DNA from: an uncultured Oscillospiraceae bacterium | GTDB taxonomy: Bacteria; Bacillota; Clostridia; Oscillospirales; Oscillospiraceae | NCBI GenBank assembly: GCA_910589155.1 | Contig: CAJURY010000009.1 | Coordinates: 14,482 to 78,481, forward strand | Length of the DNA stretch: 64,000 bases | Direction: 5' to 3' | Shown here: piece by piece, positions 26,594-35,846 of the stretch | Layout: each line of letters begins with the position of its first letter | Position numbering within the stretch: position 1 is the stretch's first letter | Position numbers and translations under genes: made by a program | The notes under the pieces: model-generated | Databases searched by the model: none | Told to the model about the DNA's origin: nothing | Seen by the model: the letters and a program-made list of their open reading frames with translations, nothing else

Positions 26594-27619
26594 TTAATTC
26601 CCTCCGGTGATGGCTACCGCGTGGCAAACGCCCGGCACAGACTCGCCCTGCTGAGAAGAAACAGGAGAGAGCAGCGCGCCGGTGCCGCAAAACAACAGCC
26701 GCTTCAATTTTCCTGTGGCAATCTGATCCAGCAAATAACCGCACAAAACGACGGCGCTGCACCCACAGCCGGAGCCACCTGCGTGTACGTCTTGGGTAGT
26801 GGGGTCAAAAATCATGCAGCCGCAGTCTTGATATCGGTTGCCCATATGGATGCCCGCGTCCTGAAACATGGTTTCCGCCAGCTCCTTCCCAAGGCTTCCC
26901 AGATCCCCGGTCACAATGAGATCGTAATCCTCCGGGCTTCGCCCCAAATCGTCAAAGTGGGTGCGGATCGTCTCGAAAGCGGCGGGAGCCATGGCCGCGC
27001 CCATGTTATTGGCGTCCTTGATTCCCTTATCCACAACAATGCCCACAGTAGCGGCTTCAATTTTGGGGCCGGAACCGTTGGCTGTGACCAGGGCGGCGCC
27101 GGAGCCGGTTACGGTCCATTGCGCAGTTGGGGTACGCTGGCCGCCGTAGCCCAGAGGGAAGCGGTACTGCCGTTCCGAGGAGGCAAAGTGGGAGGAGGTC
27201 ATGGCTACAGCTCTTTGGGCAAAGCCGCCGCCTACGGCCATAGAGGATACCAGAAGGCTTTCCGCCATGGTAGAGCACGCGCCGTACAGCCCCAAAGCGG
27301 GAAGGCCGGTATTGCGCAGGGAAAAGCTGGAGGAAATGCACTGGTTCAATAAATCGCCGGAGCATACCAAATCGATGCTTCTTGGCTGCAAGGCGGCCTT
27401 TTGCAGCAGTAGCTCCAGCGCCAGCTTTTGAAGCTGGGATTCTGCCTTCTCCCAGGTTTTCTGCCCAAAATAGGAATCGGTATCCGTGTGGTCAAAGCAG
27501 TGTCCCAATGGACCTTCCGCCTCTTTTTTACCGGCGACGCTGCTCCAGGCAGCAATGGTTGGAGGCTCCGGCAGCAGGAAGCTGCGCCGTCCTTTATGAT
27601 GTGTATTCAGAAAAATCAC
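26594..27619 (-). CDS. spoVAD: Stage V sporulation protein AD
   Basis: About 341 aa; a thiolase-fold protein that binds dipicolinic acid in the forespore. EAEGPLGHCFD near the N-terminus, YGACSTMAES and GGSGCGCSAVV are family segments. The start is uncertain: GTG at 27619 aligns with known N-termini, a CTG at 27610 has a GGTGAT site at good spacing, and the frame stays open to TTG at 27658, which would lie upstream of the predicted transcription start. spoVAC, normally directly upstream, is absent. Confidence 0.92.
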   Translation of the reverse strand: MIFLNTHHKGRRSFLLPEPPTIAAWSSVAGKKEAEGPLGHCFDHTDTDSYFGQKTWEKAESQLQKLALELLLQKAALQPRSIDLVCSGDLLNQCISSSFSLRNTGLPALGLYGACSTMAESLLVSSMAVGGGFAQRAVAMTSSHFASSERQYRFPLGYGGQRTPTAQWTVTGSGAALVTANGSGPKIEAATVGIVVDKGIKDANNMGAAMAPAAFETIRTHFDDLGRSPEDYDLIVTGDLGSLGKELAETMFQDAGIHMGNRYQDCGCMIFDPTTQDVHAGGSGCGCSAVVLCGYLLDQIATGKLKRLLFCGTGALLSPVSSQQGESVPGVCHAVAITGGN

Positions 27620-27642
27620 CCTTTTCTTCAGTTTACCGGTAT

Positions 27643-27649
27643 TAGTATG
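27643..27649 (-). promoter_or_regulatory. Candidate sigma-G/F -10 element for spoVAD
   Basis: CATACTA on the minus strand matches the forespore sigma -10 consensus CATA(A/C)TA and lies about 24 bases before the GTG start. A -35 is only partly matched (TGCTAA region about 17 bases upstream). Confidence 0.5.
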
Positions 27650-27686
27650 CGCGAACAAGGAGAATTTAGCATTTTCTTTTGCAAAT

Positions 27687-27727
27687 AAAAAAACCGCCTC
27701 AATTTCCGTTTGCGGAAACTGAGGCGG
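27687..27727 (-). terminator. Terminator after NlpC/P60 gene
   Basis: CCGCCTCA-TTTCCG arms pair with CGGAAA-TGAGGCGG; on the minus strand seven Ts follow. It insulates spoVAD from the upstream gene. Confidence 0.9.
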
Positions 27728-27743
27728 AGAAAATATAAAGCAT

Positions 27744-28748
27744 TTATCCGGCGATACGACGCGCCGTCACATAACGGCTTGCGTAATATTCGCTGTTCAA
27801 GCTGGCGATTGCCACGCCGCTGTTGCCGGAATGAATAAACTGATCATTGCCAACGTAAATGCCAACATGGGAAACAGGCGCGTCTACATTGTATGTACGC
27901 TCGAAGAACACCAGATCGCCGGGCTTCAATTCGCTGCGGCCAACGGTGTAACCGTTGCTGAGCTGGGCGGTTGCGGTACGGTTAATGGAGTAGCCGCAAG
28001 CGCGCATAACGTACTGGGTGAAACCGGAGCAGTCAAAGCCGCTGGGGGAAGAACCGCCCCACACATAGGGCACGCCGATGTACTGCTTTGCCTTGTTGGC
28101 AATGGCCTGACCAGCGGAAGTGCTGGAAGAACCGCTGTTAGAAGAGCCGCTGGAACTGCCGGAAGAACCGGAGCCGCTGGAAGAAGAACCGCGAATGGGG
28201 TCGCCCTCATGGAAATACTTGGGGGAGGTGGAAGAACCGGTGTTGTCATAGGGAATTTCAGAAAGCTCCGCCAAGTCGCTACGGATGTAACCGGTCTTGC
28301 CGTCGTAAATGACTTTGTACCAGCCGCAGTTAAAGCCGATGGTGTAAAGGGATGCGCCGGAACTGGCCTGGGCGACAATACTGCTGTTGGTATTGGGCTT
28401 GGAGCGAACGTTTGCCAGGTAGCAGTTTACCTTTACATTGCCCAGCTCAACATTTTCCCGTTCTTTTACGGTGAGGTAGCTGCCGTGCATATAGCCGGTG
28501 CGCAGATTGTAAACAACTTCATACCATTCGCCCGTCTTGCTAACGATGACTACATAGTCATTGCGATAGGCGGTCGCTTTAATGGTGGAAGAAGTGTTGG
28601 GTTCGGCGCGCAGCCGCAATGCGGAAGCTTTTACAATACCGATGCCGGTTTTGACGTCGTCGGAAGCGGCGCTGGAGCAAACAGCCAGAACGCCAACCAA
28701 AGCGGCGACGATTAAAAGAATGGATAAAATTCGAGTTGAGCGTTTCAT
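27744..28748 (-). CDS. Secreted NlpC/P60 endopeptidase with SH3 domains
   Basis: 334-aa exported cell-wall hydrolase. Signal peptide at 1-28 (cleaved near SSA-ASD), two bacterial SH3 domains (about 37-98 and 105-165), a long Gly/Ser linker, and a C-terminal NlpC/P60 domain with the catalytic cysteine in GFDCSGFTQYV and histidine in VSHVGIYVG. It would cut stem peptides (gamma-D-Glu/DAP bond in this family). GGAGGG precedes the ATG. It is the second gene after the 95-aa protein. Confidence 0.93.
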   Translation of the reverse strand: MKRSTRILSILLIVAALVGVLAVCSSAASDDVKTGIGIVKASALRLRAEPNTSSTIKATAYRNDYVVIVSKTGEWYEVVYNLRTGYMHGSYLTVKERENVELGNVKVNCYLANVRSKPNTNSSIVAQASSGASLYTIGFNCGWYKVIYDGKTGYIRSDLAELSEIPYDNTGSSTSPKYFHEGDPIRGSSSSGSGSSGSSSGSSNSGSSSTSAGQAIANKAKQYIGVPYVWGGSSPSGFDCSGFTQYVMRACGYSINRTATAQLSNGYTVGRSELKPGDLVFFERTYNVDAPVSHVGIYVGNDQFIHSGNSGVAIASLNSEYYASRYVTARRIAG

Positions 28749-28774
28749 ACGTTACCCTCCGTCTTACGAGAAAA

Positions 28775-29062
28775 TTATTTGCCTAAGGCACGTTCCAGCC
28801 ACACGCAGCCAACATCCAAAGCTGTGTAGAAGCCGTCTTTTTCACTTTTCTTTACGATACGATCCTTGGCTCTTGCGGCGGGATCTGTAAGCTGCAATTG
28901 CACGGAAACCTTGCTGGCGATCTCCTGATCACCGACCTTTTTGGTCTCCAGGATTTGCAGCATGACGATGTGCGAATCCGCCATGGAACCATAGTAAACC
29001 AGATTGTCCTTCCGCATGAGGGGTCTGCCCTTATAGGTGAGGACTGCATTTTTATCAGACAT
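28775..29062 (-). CDS. Conserved hypothetical protein
   Basis: 95-aa soluble protein starting MSDKNAVLTYKGRPL and ending WLERALGK. I recognise it only as a conserved Clostridia small protein of unknown function; its charged segments carry no catalytic motif I can name. ATG at 29062 follows AGGAGGTT; a further 39 bases upstream are open but lie over the promoter. It is co-transcribed with the NlpC/P60 gene from a strong promoter. Confidence 0.75.
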   Translation of the reverse strand: MSDKNAVLTYKGRPLMRKDNLVYYGSMADSHIVMLQILETKKVGDQEIASKVSVQLQLTDPAARAKDRIVKKSEKDGFYTALDVGCVWLERALGK

Positions 29063-29091
29063 TTGTAACCTCCTGATCAAAATGTAACCAA

Positions 29092-29120
29092 ATTGTAACA
29101 CATCGTTACGAGAATGTCAA
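29092..29120 (-). promoter_or_regulatory. Promoter of 95-aa protein/NlpC operon
   Basis: TTGACA and TACAAT on the minus strand with 17-base spacer. Confidence 0.9.
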
Positions 29121-29254
29121 GCCCTAATTGGAAAGTGGCGCAAGAATTTTGTAATAATTTGTAACGATTTGGCTCAAACGCTGGGAAAGTGGATGTTGGA
29201 GCGACTGTAAGACGGGGGGAAGAGTATGATCGGATAAAGCAAAATTACAACCTG

Positions 29255-29287
29255 AAAAGGGGCTTTTGCCAGGCAAAAGCCCCTTTT
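29255..29287 (-). terminator. Terminator after ireB
   Basis: AAAAGGGGCTTTTGCC pairs with GGCAAAAGCCCCTTTT; T-rich on the minus strand. Confidence 0.85.
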
Positions 29288-29303
29288 TGTGAGAGCGTCA
29301 GAT

Positions 29304-29555
29304 TTATTTCTGATCGAACAGGTAGCACTGCACCAATTCCTGCAACAGCTCGTCTCTGTCCAGCTTGCAGATCATAGCGCGGGCATTGTTGTAATTGGTA
29401 ATATAGGTGGGGTCTTCCGTGAGTAAATAACCGACCAATTGATTAATGGGATTGTAGCCTTTTTCCGAAAGCGCGTCGTAAACTGTTCGGAGAACCCGAC
29501 GCATATTCTCGCTGTCGTCGCTGGGGATCGTGAATTTCAGGGTATTGTCATTCAC
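29304..29555 (-). CDS. ireB: IreB family regulatory phosphoprotein
   Basis: 83-aa protein (former UPF0297/DUF965) that in enterococci is phosphorylated by the PASTA kinase IreK and lowers cephalosporin resistance. Whole length matches, including [20 protein letters not shown] and SGD-like [11 protein letters not shown] start at 29555 with GGAGG upstream. The usual neighbours alaS and ruvX are not here. Confidence 0.93.
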   Translation of the reverse strand: MNDNTLKFTIPSDDSENMRRVLRTVYDALSEKGYNPINQLVGYLLTEDPTYITNYNNARAMICKLDRDELLQELVQCYLFDQK

Positions 29556-29588
29556 AGGCGCGGCCTCCTTTTCTTATCTGTTTAGACC

Positions 29589-29617
29589 ATAATATAACAA
29601 AACCGCGCTAAAGTAAA
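29589..29617 (-). promoter_or_regulatory. Promoter of ireB
   Basis: TTTACT and TATTAT on the minus strand with a 17-base spacer. Confidence 0.7.
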
Positions 29618-29663
29618 GGGGGGAAAGGGAATCTTCACGGAAATTTAATGGTTCCAAGGTATT

Positions 29664-32051
29664 TCAGCGCAAAACTGCCTGCAATTGGCGCTCCAAAGCG
29701 GCCAGTACGCTGGATACCACTTTCTCAGAATCGGCGTCCGTGAGGGTGCGATCCTCCGCCCGCAATTCCAGGGAAAACGCCAAACTCTTTTTGCCTTCCG
29801 GCACGCCCTTACCGCGATAGACGTCGAACAGACGGATGTTTTGCAGCAGCTTGCCGGCAGCGGCAGTCATGCAGCTTTCCGCCTCAGCCACGGTGACGTT
29901 TTCCTCGCACACAATGGCAAGATCCCGGAAAACAGAGGGGAATTTGGGCAGCGGGGTGTAGGTGGGTTCCGGCTGGCGCAGGTCAAACAGCTTGGTAAAG
30001 TTTACCTCGGCGCAGTAAACCTCCGCGTCAATGCCGTAGTTTTGGGCAACCAGGGGGTGAAGCTGGCCGATATAGCCAAGTTCTTCTTTGCCAACGGTAA
30101 TTTTTGCGCAGCGGCCGGGATGGAAGGTGGGATTGGTTTTATCCGCAGTATAGGCGGCGGGCTTGACCCGCAGTCCCTGAAAAATCGCTTCCAGCTCGCC
30201 TTTCAGGGTAAAGAAGGTTTCTCCCGCGCCGTAAGCCCCCAGAACCAGCATTTTGGGTTCTTCCGGCAGGGTCTGGCCTTCCACGGGCAGATAAATTTTT
30301 GCCAGTTCATAGAGCTTTGCGGACTTATTGTGATAAGCGTAGTTCCGGCTGAGAATATCCAGCATGGAGGGCAGGGCGATGGTGCGCATCACGGAGGTAT
30401 CCTCGCCCAAGGGATTTTGAATTTTCAAGGTATTGCGCAGGGGGCTTTCGGCAGGCAGACGAATCTGATCGAAAATCGCGGGGGACACAAAGGAATAGGT
30501 GATGATTTCGCTGTATCCCAAAGCCCGGCAGAGAGAACCCGCCTGATTTTCCAGGGTCATCATGGGAGAGTAGCCGCCCTGGGTGGCGGCGCCCCGGAAA
30601 GCGGTGGTGGGAATTTCGTTGTAGCCGTACAGGCGGCCTACTTCCTCGGCAATGTCCGCCATGAGATTCAGGTCGGGTCGCCAGGAGGGCGCCTGAATGG
30701 TACGTCCTTCCACGGGGATTTCCAGCCGACGCAGATAATCTACCATGTCCGCCTCGGAAATATCCGTGCCCAAAAGGGCGTTGATCCGCTCCGGCTCCAG
30801 TTCCAGAGTCTTGGGTTCGGGGACGTAATTGATAATATCAATGGTTCCGTCCAGTACGTCGCCGGCATTCAGCAGCTCTACCAGTTCGCAGGCGCGCTGC
30901 ACAGCGGGAACTGTAAGCATGGGGTCGAGGTTTTTTTCAAACTTGCCGGAAGCCTCTGTCCGCATCCCCAGCGCCAGGGCGGTCTGGCGAATGGAGGTGC
31001 CGTTGAAGTTGGCGGACTCAAAGACAACGCAGGTGGTGTCGTCAACAATTTCGGAGTTTTCGCCGCCCATGATACCCGCAAGGCCGATGGGACGTTCGTT
31101 ATCCGCAATCACCAGCATACCGGGAGTCAGATTCCGAACGGTACCGTCCAGGGTGGTGATGGTTTCTCCCTCCGCGCTTTCCCGCACCACAATTTTGCCG
31201 GAGGTCACATAGCGGTAGTCGAAAGCGTGCATGGGCTGGCCGTATTCCAGCATGACATAGTTGGTGATGTCTACAATATTATTGATGGGACGCACGCCGT
31301 TGGCGCGGAGACGCTGGCGCAGCCACTTGGGGGAGGGGGCAATTTTTACATTGGCTACCATCCGGGCGGTGTACCGGTTGCAGAGGTTTTCGGCGGGTAC
31401 TTCCACATCCAGTTTTTCAAAAATGGAACCGGCGTCGCTGCCCTGCACCGCAGGCTCGTGGTGGCGCATAGGCTTATTGAATGCGGCGGCGGCTTCCCGT
31501 GCCAGACCGATAATGGAGTAGCAGTCGGGGCGGTTGTTGGTGATTTCAAAATCCACAACGGTATCGTCGTTGCCGATTACGGTGTTGATGTCGTCGCCGG
31601 GCTTGCAGTCCTCCTGCAAAATCCAGATGCCATCTTCAATGGCGTAGGGAAAGTCACCCAGAGTCAGCCCTAGTTCCTTCAAAGAGCAGAGCATACCGTT
31701 GGACTTTTCCCCCCGGAGCTTGCCCTTGGTGATGTGAACGCCGCCGGGCAGCCAGGAATTGTGCAAGGCGGCGGGCACCAGGTCGCCTTCGTGGACGTTC
31801 TGCGCGCCGGTGACAATCTGCACCGGTTCTTCCTTGCCCACGTCCACCTGACAAATCCACATATGGTCGGAATTTTCATGACGCTTCATGGAAACAACCT
31901 TGCCAACCACGACATTTTTCATTTCCGCGTCCATGCGCTCCCAGGTTTCCACCTTTTGACCGGCCACGGTGAGGGTATCTACAAATTCTTTATCGGAAAT
32001 TTGGGAAAGATCCACAAATTCCTCGTTGATCCATTTTCTGTTCAGTTTCAT
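29664..32051 (-). CDS. pheT: Phenylalanyl-tRNA synthetase beta subunit
   Basis: 795-aa large subunit of the alpha2-beta2 enzyme. N-terminal EMAP-type tRNA-binding domain (about 40-150), B3/B4 editing domain (about 210-380), B5 DNA-binding-like domain (about 405-475), a catalytic-like core and a C-terminal ferredoxin-fold anticodon-binding domain (about 705-795). It follows pheS by 15 bases under the same T-box. Confidence 0.97.
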   Translation of the reverse strand: MKLNRKWINEEFVDLSQISDKEFVDTLTVAGQKVETWERMDAEMKNVVVGKVVSMKRHENSDHMWICQVDVGKEEPVQIVTGAQNVHEGDLVPAALHNSWLPGGVHITKGKLRGEKSNGMLCSLKELGLTLGDFPYAIEDGIWILQEDCKPGDDINTVIGNDDTVVDFEITNNRPDCYSIIGLAREAAAAFNKPMRHHEPAVQGSDAGSIFEKLDVEVPAENLCNRYTARMVANVKIAPSPKWLRQRLRANGVRPINNIVDITNYVMLEYGQPMHAFDYRYVTSGKIVVRESAEGETITTLDGTVRNLTPGMLVIADNERPIGLAGIMGGENSEIVDDTTCVVFESANFNGTSIRQTALALGMRTEASGKFEKNLDPMLTVPAVQRACELVELLNAGDVLDGTIDIINYVPEPKTLELEPERINALLGTDISEADMVDYLRRLEIPVEGRTIQAPSWRPDLNLMADIAEEVGRLYGYNEIPTTAFRGAATQGGYSPMMTLENQAGSLCRALGYSEIITYSFVSPAIFDQIRLPAESPLRNTLKIQNPLGEDTSVMRTIALPSMLDILSRNYAYHNKSAKLYELAKIYLPVEGQTLPEEPKMLVLGAYGAGETFFTLKGELEAIFQGLRVKPAAYTADKTNPTFHPGRCAKITVGKEELGYIGQLHPLVAQNYGIDAEVYCAEVNFTKLFDLRQPEPTYTPLPKFPSVFRDLAIVCEENVTVAEAESCMTAAAGKLLQNIRLFDVYRGKGVPEGKKSLAFSLELRAEDRTLTDADSEKVVSSVLAALERQLQAVLR

Positions 32052-32066
32052 TTCTATGCCGCCTCC

Positions 32067-33110
32067 TTAGAACTGCTGCAAAAAGCGAACGTCATTGTCG
32101 AAAATCAGCCGCAGATCGTTGATGCGCAGCCGACCCATGGCCATACGCTCCACGCCGATGCCAAAGGCAAAGCCGGAGTATTTGGCGGAGTCAATGCCGC
32201 AGCCTTCCAGCACGTCGGGATGCACCATGCCCGCGCCCAGCAGTTCGATCCAGCCTTCGCCGTGGCAGGTGGAGCACACCTGACCGCCGACGTCGCCGGT
32301 ACCGCGGCACTTGAAGCACTGCATATCCACCTCGCAGCTAGGCTCGGTGAAGGGGAAGTGGTGGGGACGGAAGCGCACCACCGCGTCCTCGCCGTACAGC
32401 CGCTTCACAAGGGTTTCCAGCGCGCCTTTCAGATCGCCCATGGTGATGCCCTCGTCTACCACAAGACCTTCAATCTGGTGGAACATGGGAGAATGGGTCG
32501 CGTCGGCCTCGTCCTTGCGGTATACCCGGCCGGGGGCGACAATGCGGATAGGGGGCTGCATTTTTTCCATGACGCGAATCTGCATGGGGCTTGTCTGGGT
32601 GCGCAGCAGCACTTTGTCGTCATCGTCAAAATAGAAGGTATCGCTGCGATCTCTGGAAGGATGGCCTTCTTCAATGTTCAGCCGGGTGAAGTTGTAGTCG
32701 GCCAGTTCGATTTCCGGGCCGTCTACCACGGTGTAGCCCATGCCGATGAAAATTTCCTTGGCTTCCTGCAAGACCTGATTCATGGGATGCTGCTTGCCAA
32801 GGGAAACCGGCTCGCCGGGAATGGTCACGTCGATGGCTTCCGCCGCCAGCTTTGCTTCCAGGGCGGCGGCGTGAATGGCGGACTTGCGCTCCTCCAGCCG
32901 GGCTTCAATGGCGGCGCGGACAGAGTTTGCAAGCTGGCCCATCACAGGGCGCTCCTCGGCGGAGAGCTTGCCCATCTGCTTTAAAACGGCGGTGAGTTCG
33001 CCTTTTTTGCCCAGGAGCTTCACTCGTAGCTCCTCCAGGGCATTGGGGGAGGAAGCGTCGTCCAGCGCTTGCAGGGCGCGCTTCTTGATTTCTTCCAATT
33101 GCTGTTTCAT
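32067..33110 (-). CDS. pheS: Phenylalanyl-tRNA synthetase alpha subunit
   Basis: 347-aa catalytic subunit. N-terminal coiled coil followed by a class II core with GEPVSLGKQHPMNQV, HPSRDRSDTFYF, and motif 3 FAFGIGVERMAMG. ATG at 33110 follows AAAAAGGAGAAC; a longer reading to 33212 would include the T-box terminator and is rejected. Confidence 0.97.
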   Translation of the reverse strand: MKQQLEEIKKRALQALDDASSPNALEELRVKLLGKKGELTAVLKQMGKLSAEERPVMGQLANSVRAAIEARLEERKSAIHAAALEAKLAAEAIDVTIPGEPVSLGKQHPMNQVLQEAKEIFIGMGYTVVDGPEIELADYNFTRLNIEEGHPSRDRSDTFYFDDDDKVLLRTQTSPMQIRVMEKMQPPIRIVAPGRVYRKDEADATHSPMFHQIEGLVVDEGITMGDLKGALETLVKRLYGEDAVVRFRPHHFPFTEPSCEVDMQCFKCRGTGDVGGQVCSTCHGEGWIELLGAGMVHPDVLEGCGIDSAKYSGFAFGIGVERMAMGRLRINDLRLIFDNDVRFLQQF

Positions 33111-33149
33111 GCTGTGTTCTCCTTTTTCTGGTAATGGGGGAGCAAACGA

Positions 33150-33416
33150 CAAAAAGCCTTTCCTCCCCAAAATTGGGGACGAAAGGCCAACCTTCCGCGG
33201 TACCACCCGCAATTCGCCAAAAGGCGCGCTTATGAAAAACTTCCATTTTTCGCAACTGATAACGAAGTCACCCGGCGCGCCCTACTGCTTTTTCAGGCGG
33301 CGGCTCCTGGGAGAAAGCCCGGCAATGCACGCAAGCGGTTTCCACCTTCCCGCTCTCTCTGTAAGCGCAAGCCATTGCAAGACAGCCCATTCTCAGCCAT
33401 TTTGAATATTGCAGTT
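33150..33416 (-). promoter_or_regulatory. T-box riboswitch of pheST
   Basis: Transcribed on the minus strand. The T-box core GGGTGGTACCGCGG (33208-33195) is exact, and a terminator follows (GCCTTTC and CCCCAA arms paired around TTTT, then CTTTTTG). A long stem I region lies upstream from about 33360. Uncharged tRNA-Phe should stabilise the antiterminator; a TTC specifier is expected but I could not place it with certainty. Confidence 0.93.
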
Positions 33417-33445
33417 ATCATAACACGATCATCTGAAAGTTGCAA
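33417..33445 (-). promoter_or_regulatory. Promoter of T-box pheST transcript
   Basis: TTGCAA and TATGAT on the minus strand with 17-base spacer. Confidence 0.78.
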
Positions 33446-33676
33446 GTATTTTTTGTGGGAAGAGGAATTTTTCTGCTGCGCAGTCCATACAATACCGATT
33501 TTTCCCTTGGGGCGGCATTTTCACTCCCATATTTCCCCTGAAATGAAAAATCTTTTAAGAAGGCTGCGAAATTTTCAGGCAGAATTCGTTATACTTAATG
33601 AACCGCGCGAAGCAAAAATACACGGCGGCAGGCCGCTTTTTGGTCTGCCCAAAGAAAAAGAAAGGTAGGTATCATT

Positions 33677-35089
33677 ATGTTTGATTTTCTCGCGGAAAAC
33701 ATTGCGATTATCCTAGGCGCGGCAGCGGCCATTTTGCTTGCGGCCATACTGCTCATGGGGTACTTAAAAGCGCCTCCCGACACCGCCTACATCATCTCCG
33801 GTCTTGGCAAGAAGCGTATTCTCATCGGCCGCGCCGGTTGGCGGGTTCCTTTTTTTGAGCGGGTGGATAAGCTTTCTCTGCGGGTTATGCAGGTGGACGT
33901 CAAAACCTCGGAAGCCGTTCCCACCAACGAATTTATCAACGTTACGGTAGACGGCGTAGCCAACATTAAAATTTCCTCCGACCCGGAGCTGCTCACCAGA
34001 GCTTCTGAAGCCCTTCTGGGGATGCGCCAGCCGGAGATGATCAGCCTTGTCACCCAGGTTCTGGAAGGCAATATGCGTGAAATCGTCGGCTCCGTGGGGC
34101 TGAAGGAAATGGTGCAGGATCGCCAGGGCGTCGCCAAAAAGATCACGGAAAACGTGGTGCCGGATATGCAAAAACTGGGCATTGAAGTGGTGAATTTCAA
34201 CATTCAGAACTTCAAAGACAGCGCAGGCACCATTGAAAACATGGGTATCGACAACGTGGAGCAGATCCGCAAAAACGCCCAGATTGCCAAGGCCAACGCC
34301 CAGCGCGATATTGCCATCGCTGCCGCTAACGCCGATCAGGAGTCCAACGCCGTGAAGGTGCAGGCCAACAAAATGATTGCCGCGCAGAATGCGGAGCTGG
34401 CGGTGCAGCAGGCGGAAATGAAGGTTCGTTCCGATACCAAGCGAGCGGAAGCGGACGCGGCCTACTCCATCCAGCAGGAAAATCAGCGGAAAACCATTGA
34501 AATCACCAAAGCCGACGCGGACATCGCCCGCCGGGAAAAGGAAGCGGAACTGGCGGAAAAGGAAATTGCCCTGAAAGAGCGTCAGTTGGATGCGGAAATC
34601 CGCAAGCAGGCGGACGCCATGAAGTACAAGGCGGAAAAAGAGGCGGAAGCCGACCTGATTCGCCGGCAGAAGGAAGCGGAGGCTCGGAAGTTTGAAGCCT
34701 TGCAGCAGGCGGAAGCAAGAAAGGCCGAGGCGGAGGCTCTGCGGTACGCCATGGAGCAGGAGGCCGAAGGTATCCGCGCCAAGGGCGAAGCGGAAGCGGA
34801 GGCCATTGAGAAAAAAGCGGAAGCCCAGCGGAAAATGGGCGAAGCCTCCGTTGTGGAAATGTATCTGAACGCGCTGCCCGAAGTGGTGAAAAACGCAGCC
34901 TTGCCTCTGGCGCAGACGGAACGCATTGTCATGTACGGCGATGGCAACTCCACGAAGCTTGTGAAGGACGTCATGTCCAGCGCCAATCAGATTGTAGACG
35001 GTATGAAGGAATCCACCGGCATCGATTTGCAGGCGCTGATCGCGGGTATTGCAGGCGGGAAGCTTGCCGCCGGAAAAGAAGAAAGCTAA
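33677..35089 (+). CDS. Flotillin/SPFH domain protein
   Basis: 470-aa membrane-associated scaffold. N-terminal hydrophobic segment (about 9-31), SPFH/PHB domain (about 35-195), then a long Ala/Glu-rich coiled coil with many EAE/KAEA repeats (about 200-395) and a C-terminal region ending in GIAGGKLAAGKEES. The layout matches FloT/YuaG proteins of membrane microdomains. No NfeD partner is adjacent; it appears monocistronic. Confidence 0.92.
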   Translation: MFDFLAENIAIILGAAAAILLAAILLMGYLKAPPDTAYIISGLGKKRILIGRAGWRVPFFERVDKLSLRVMQVDVKTSEAVPTNEFINVTVDGVANIKISSDPELLTRASEALLGMRQPEMISLVTQVLEGNMREIVGSVGLKEMVQDRQGVAKKITENVVPDMQKLGIEVVNFNIQNFKDSAGTIENMGIDNVEQIRKNAQIAKANAQRDIAIAAANADQESNAVKVQANKMIAAQNAELAVQQAEMKVRSDTKRAEADAAYSIQQENQRKTIEITKADADIARREKEAELAEKEIALKERQLDAEIRKQADAMKYKAEKEAEADLIRRQKEAEARKFEALQQAEARKAEAEALRYAMEQEAEGIRAKGEAEAEAIEKKAEAQRKMGEASVVEMYLNALPEVVKNAALPLAQTERIVMYGDGNSTKLVKDVMSSANQIVDGMKESTGIDLQALIAGIAGGKLAAGKEES

Positions 35090-35095
35090 AAACAC

Positions 35096-35126
35096 CGCCC
35101 CATTCCGCAAAATGCGGAATGGGGCG
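35096..35126. terminator. Terminator after flotillin
   Basis: CGCCCCATTCCGC/GCGGAATGGGGCG, 13-bp perfect stem with a 5-base loop 6 bases after the stop; the T-tract is weak. Confidence 0.7.
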
Positions 35127-35313
35127 AGGTTATGGAAATAGTTGTGCGATATTGACGACCGATTTTCCTTTTTTCTGGCATATCCATTTTAACAATTATT
35201 CTTAATCCTACTCTTATAGACAACAATATTATCTGTTGGATTCTGTATTCAGACTGCTCAAAAGTTTATACTATTTGTATGAATACTACTCTATGTGAAG
35301 CGGTTGTGACAGT

Positions 35314-35643
35314 ATGACAAACAGTAAATCCATCGGTAAGAACATTCGGAAATGCAGATCCATGCTGCACATTACCCAAGAAAAACTTGCTGAGGCGGTA
35401 GGCTTAAGCGTCAGTTATATGGGCGCCATTGAGCGAGGCGAAAAGCTGCCAAAATTAGAAACCTTTATCCGCATCGCCAATATCTTGCAAGTTTCCGCCG
35501 ACGCGCTGCTGTCTGATGTGCTGGCAGTCAGTCATCAACTCACCGCTTCCAACTTATCGACGCAATTATCTGCATTGCCTGCCTCTGAACAGCGTCGCAT
35601 TCTTCACGTGGTTGAAACCATGATTTCAGACTATAATACGTAA
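35314..35643 (+). CDS. XRE family transcriptional regulator
   Basis: 109-aa DNA-binding protein with an N-terminal helix-turn-helix (GKNIRKCRSMLHITQEKLAEAVGL..., recognition helix SVSYMGAIERGEK) and a short C-terminal tail. Target genes are unknown; the near-palindrome at 35689-35706 and the following ABC operon are candidates. No strong ribosome site is seen before the ATG. Confidence 0.87.
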   Translation: MTNSKSIGKNIRKCRSMLHITQEKLAEAVGLSVSYMGAIERGEKLPKLETFIRIANILQVSADALLSDVLAVSHQLTASNLSTQLSALPASEQRRILHVVETMISDYNT

Positions 35644-35678
35644 AATCTGCGGACGCTGCGCCGCAGATTTTCTTTTTT
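35642..35678 (+). terminator. Terminator after XRE gene
   Basis: AAAATCTGCGG/CCGCAGATTTT with an 8-base loop followed by CTTTTTT. Confidence 0.88.
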
Positions 35679-35688
35679 AATATTCTCT

Positions 35689-35706
35689 AATAGAGTATAT
35701 TCTATT
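35689..35706. promoter_or_regulatory. Near-palindrome, possible operator
   Basis: AATAGAGTATATTCTATT is palindromic except for one symmetric G/T pair. A TATAAT -10 candidate lies at 35801-35806 with a poor -35 match (CTTCCT), 41 bases before the ABC operon start. Confidence 0.3.
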
Positions 35707-35846
35707 CTGTTAGAAAAGTAAAGGCTTTTTCTTTTGCATAAGCGGATATAAACTACAAAATCAACCCCCTGGGGGGCTTCCTCCTTCATAAAACTTTCGT
35801 TATAATAGGAACCAATGTGAAAATGCACGAAAAATGGAGAAATGGA

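Noticed and set aside
29685..31673. Plus-strand open frame of over 660 codons
   Set aside because: Lies antisense inside pheT; low-complexity composition produced by codon bias of the real gene.
32978..33405. Open frames over the pheST leader
   Set aside because: They cover the T-box aptamer and terminator, which explain the sequence.
33764..35110. Minus-strand open frame of nearly 450 codons
   Set aside because: Antisense to the Ala/Glu-rich flotillin coiled coil; composition (G/L/F/R-rich) is an artefact.
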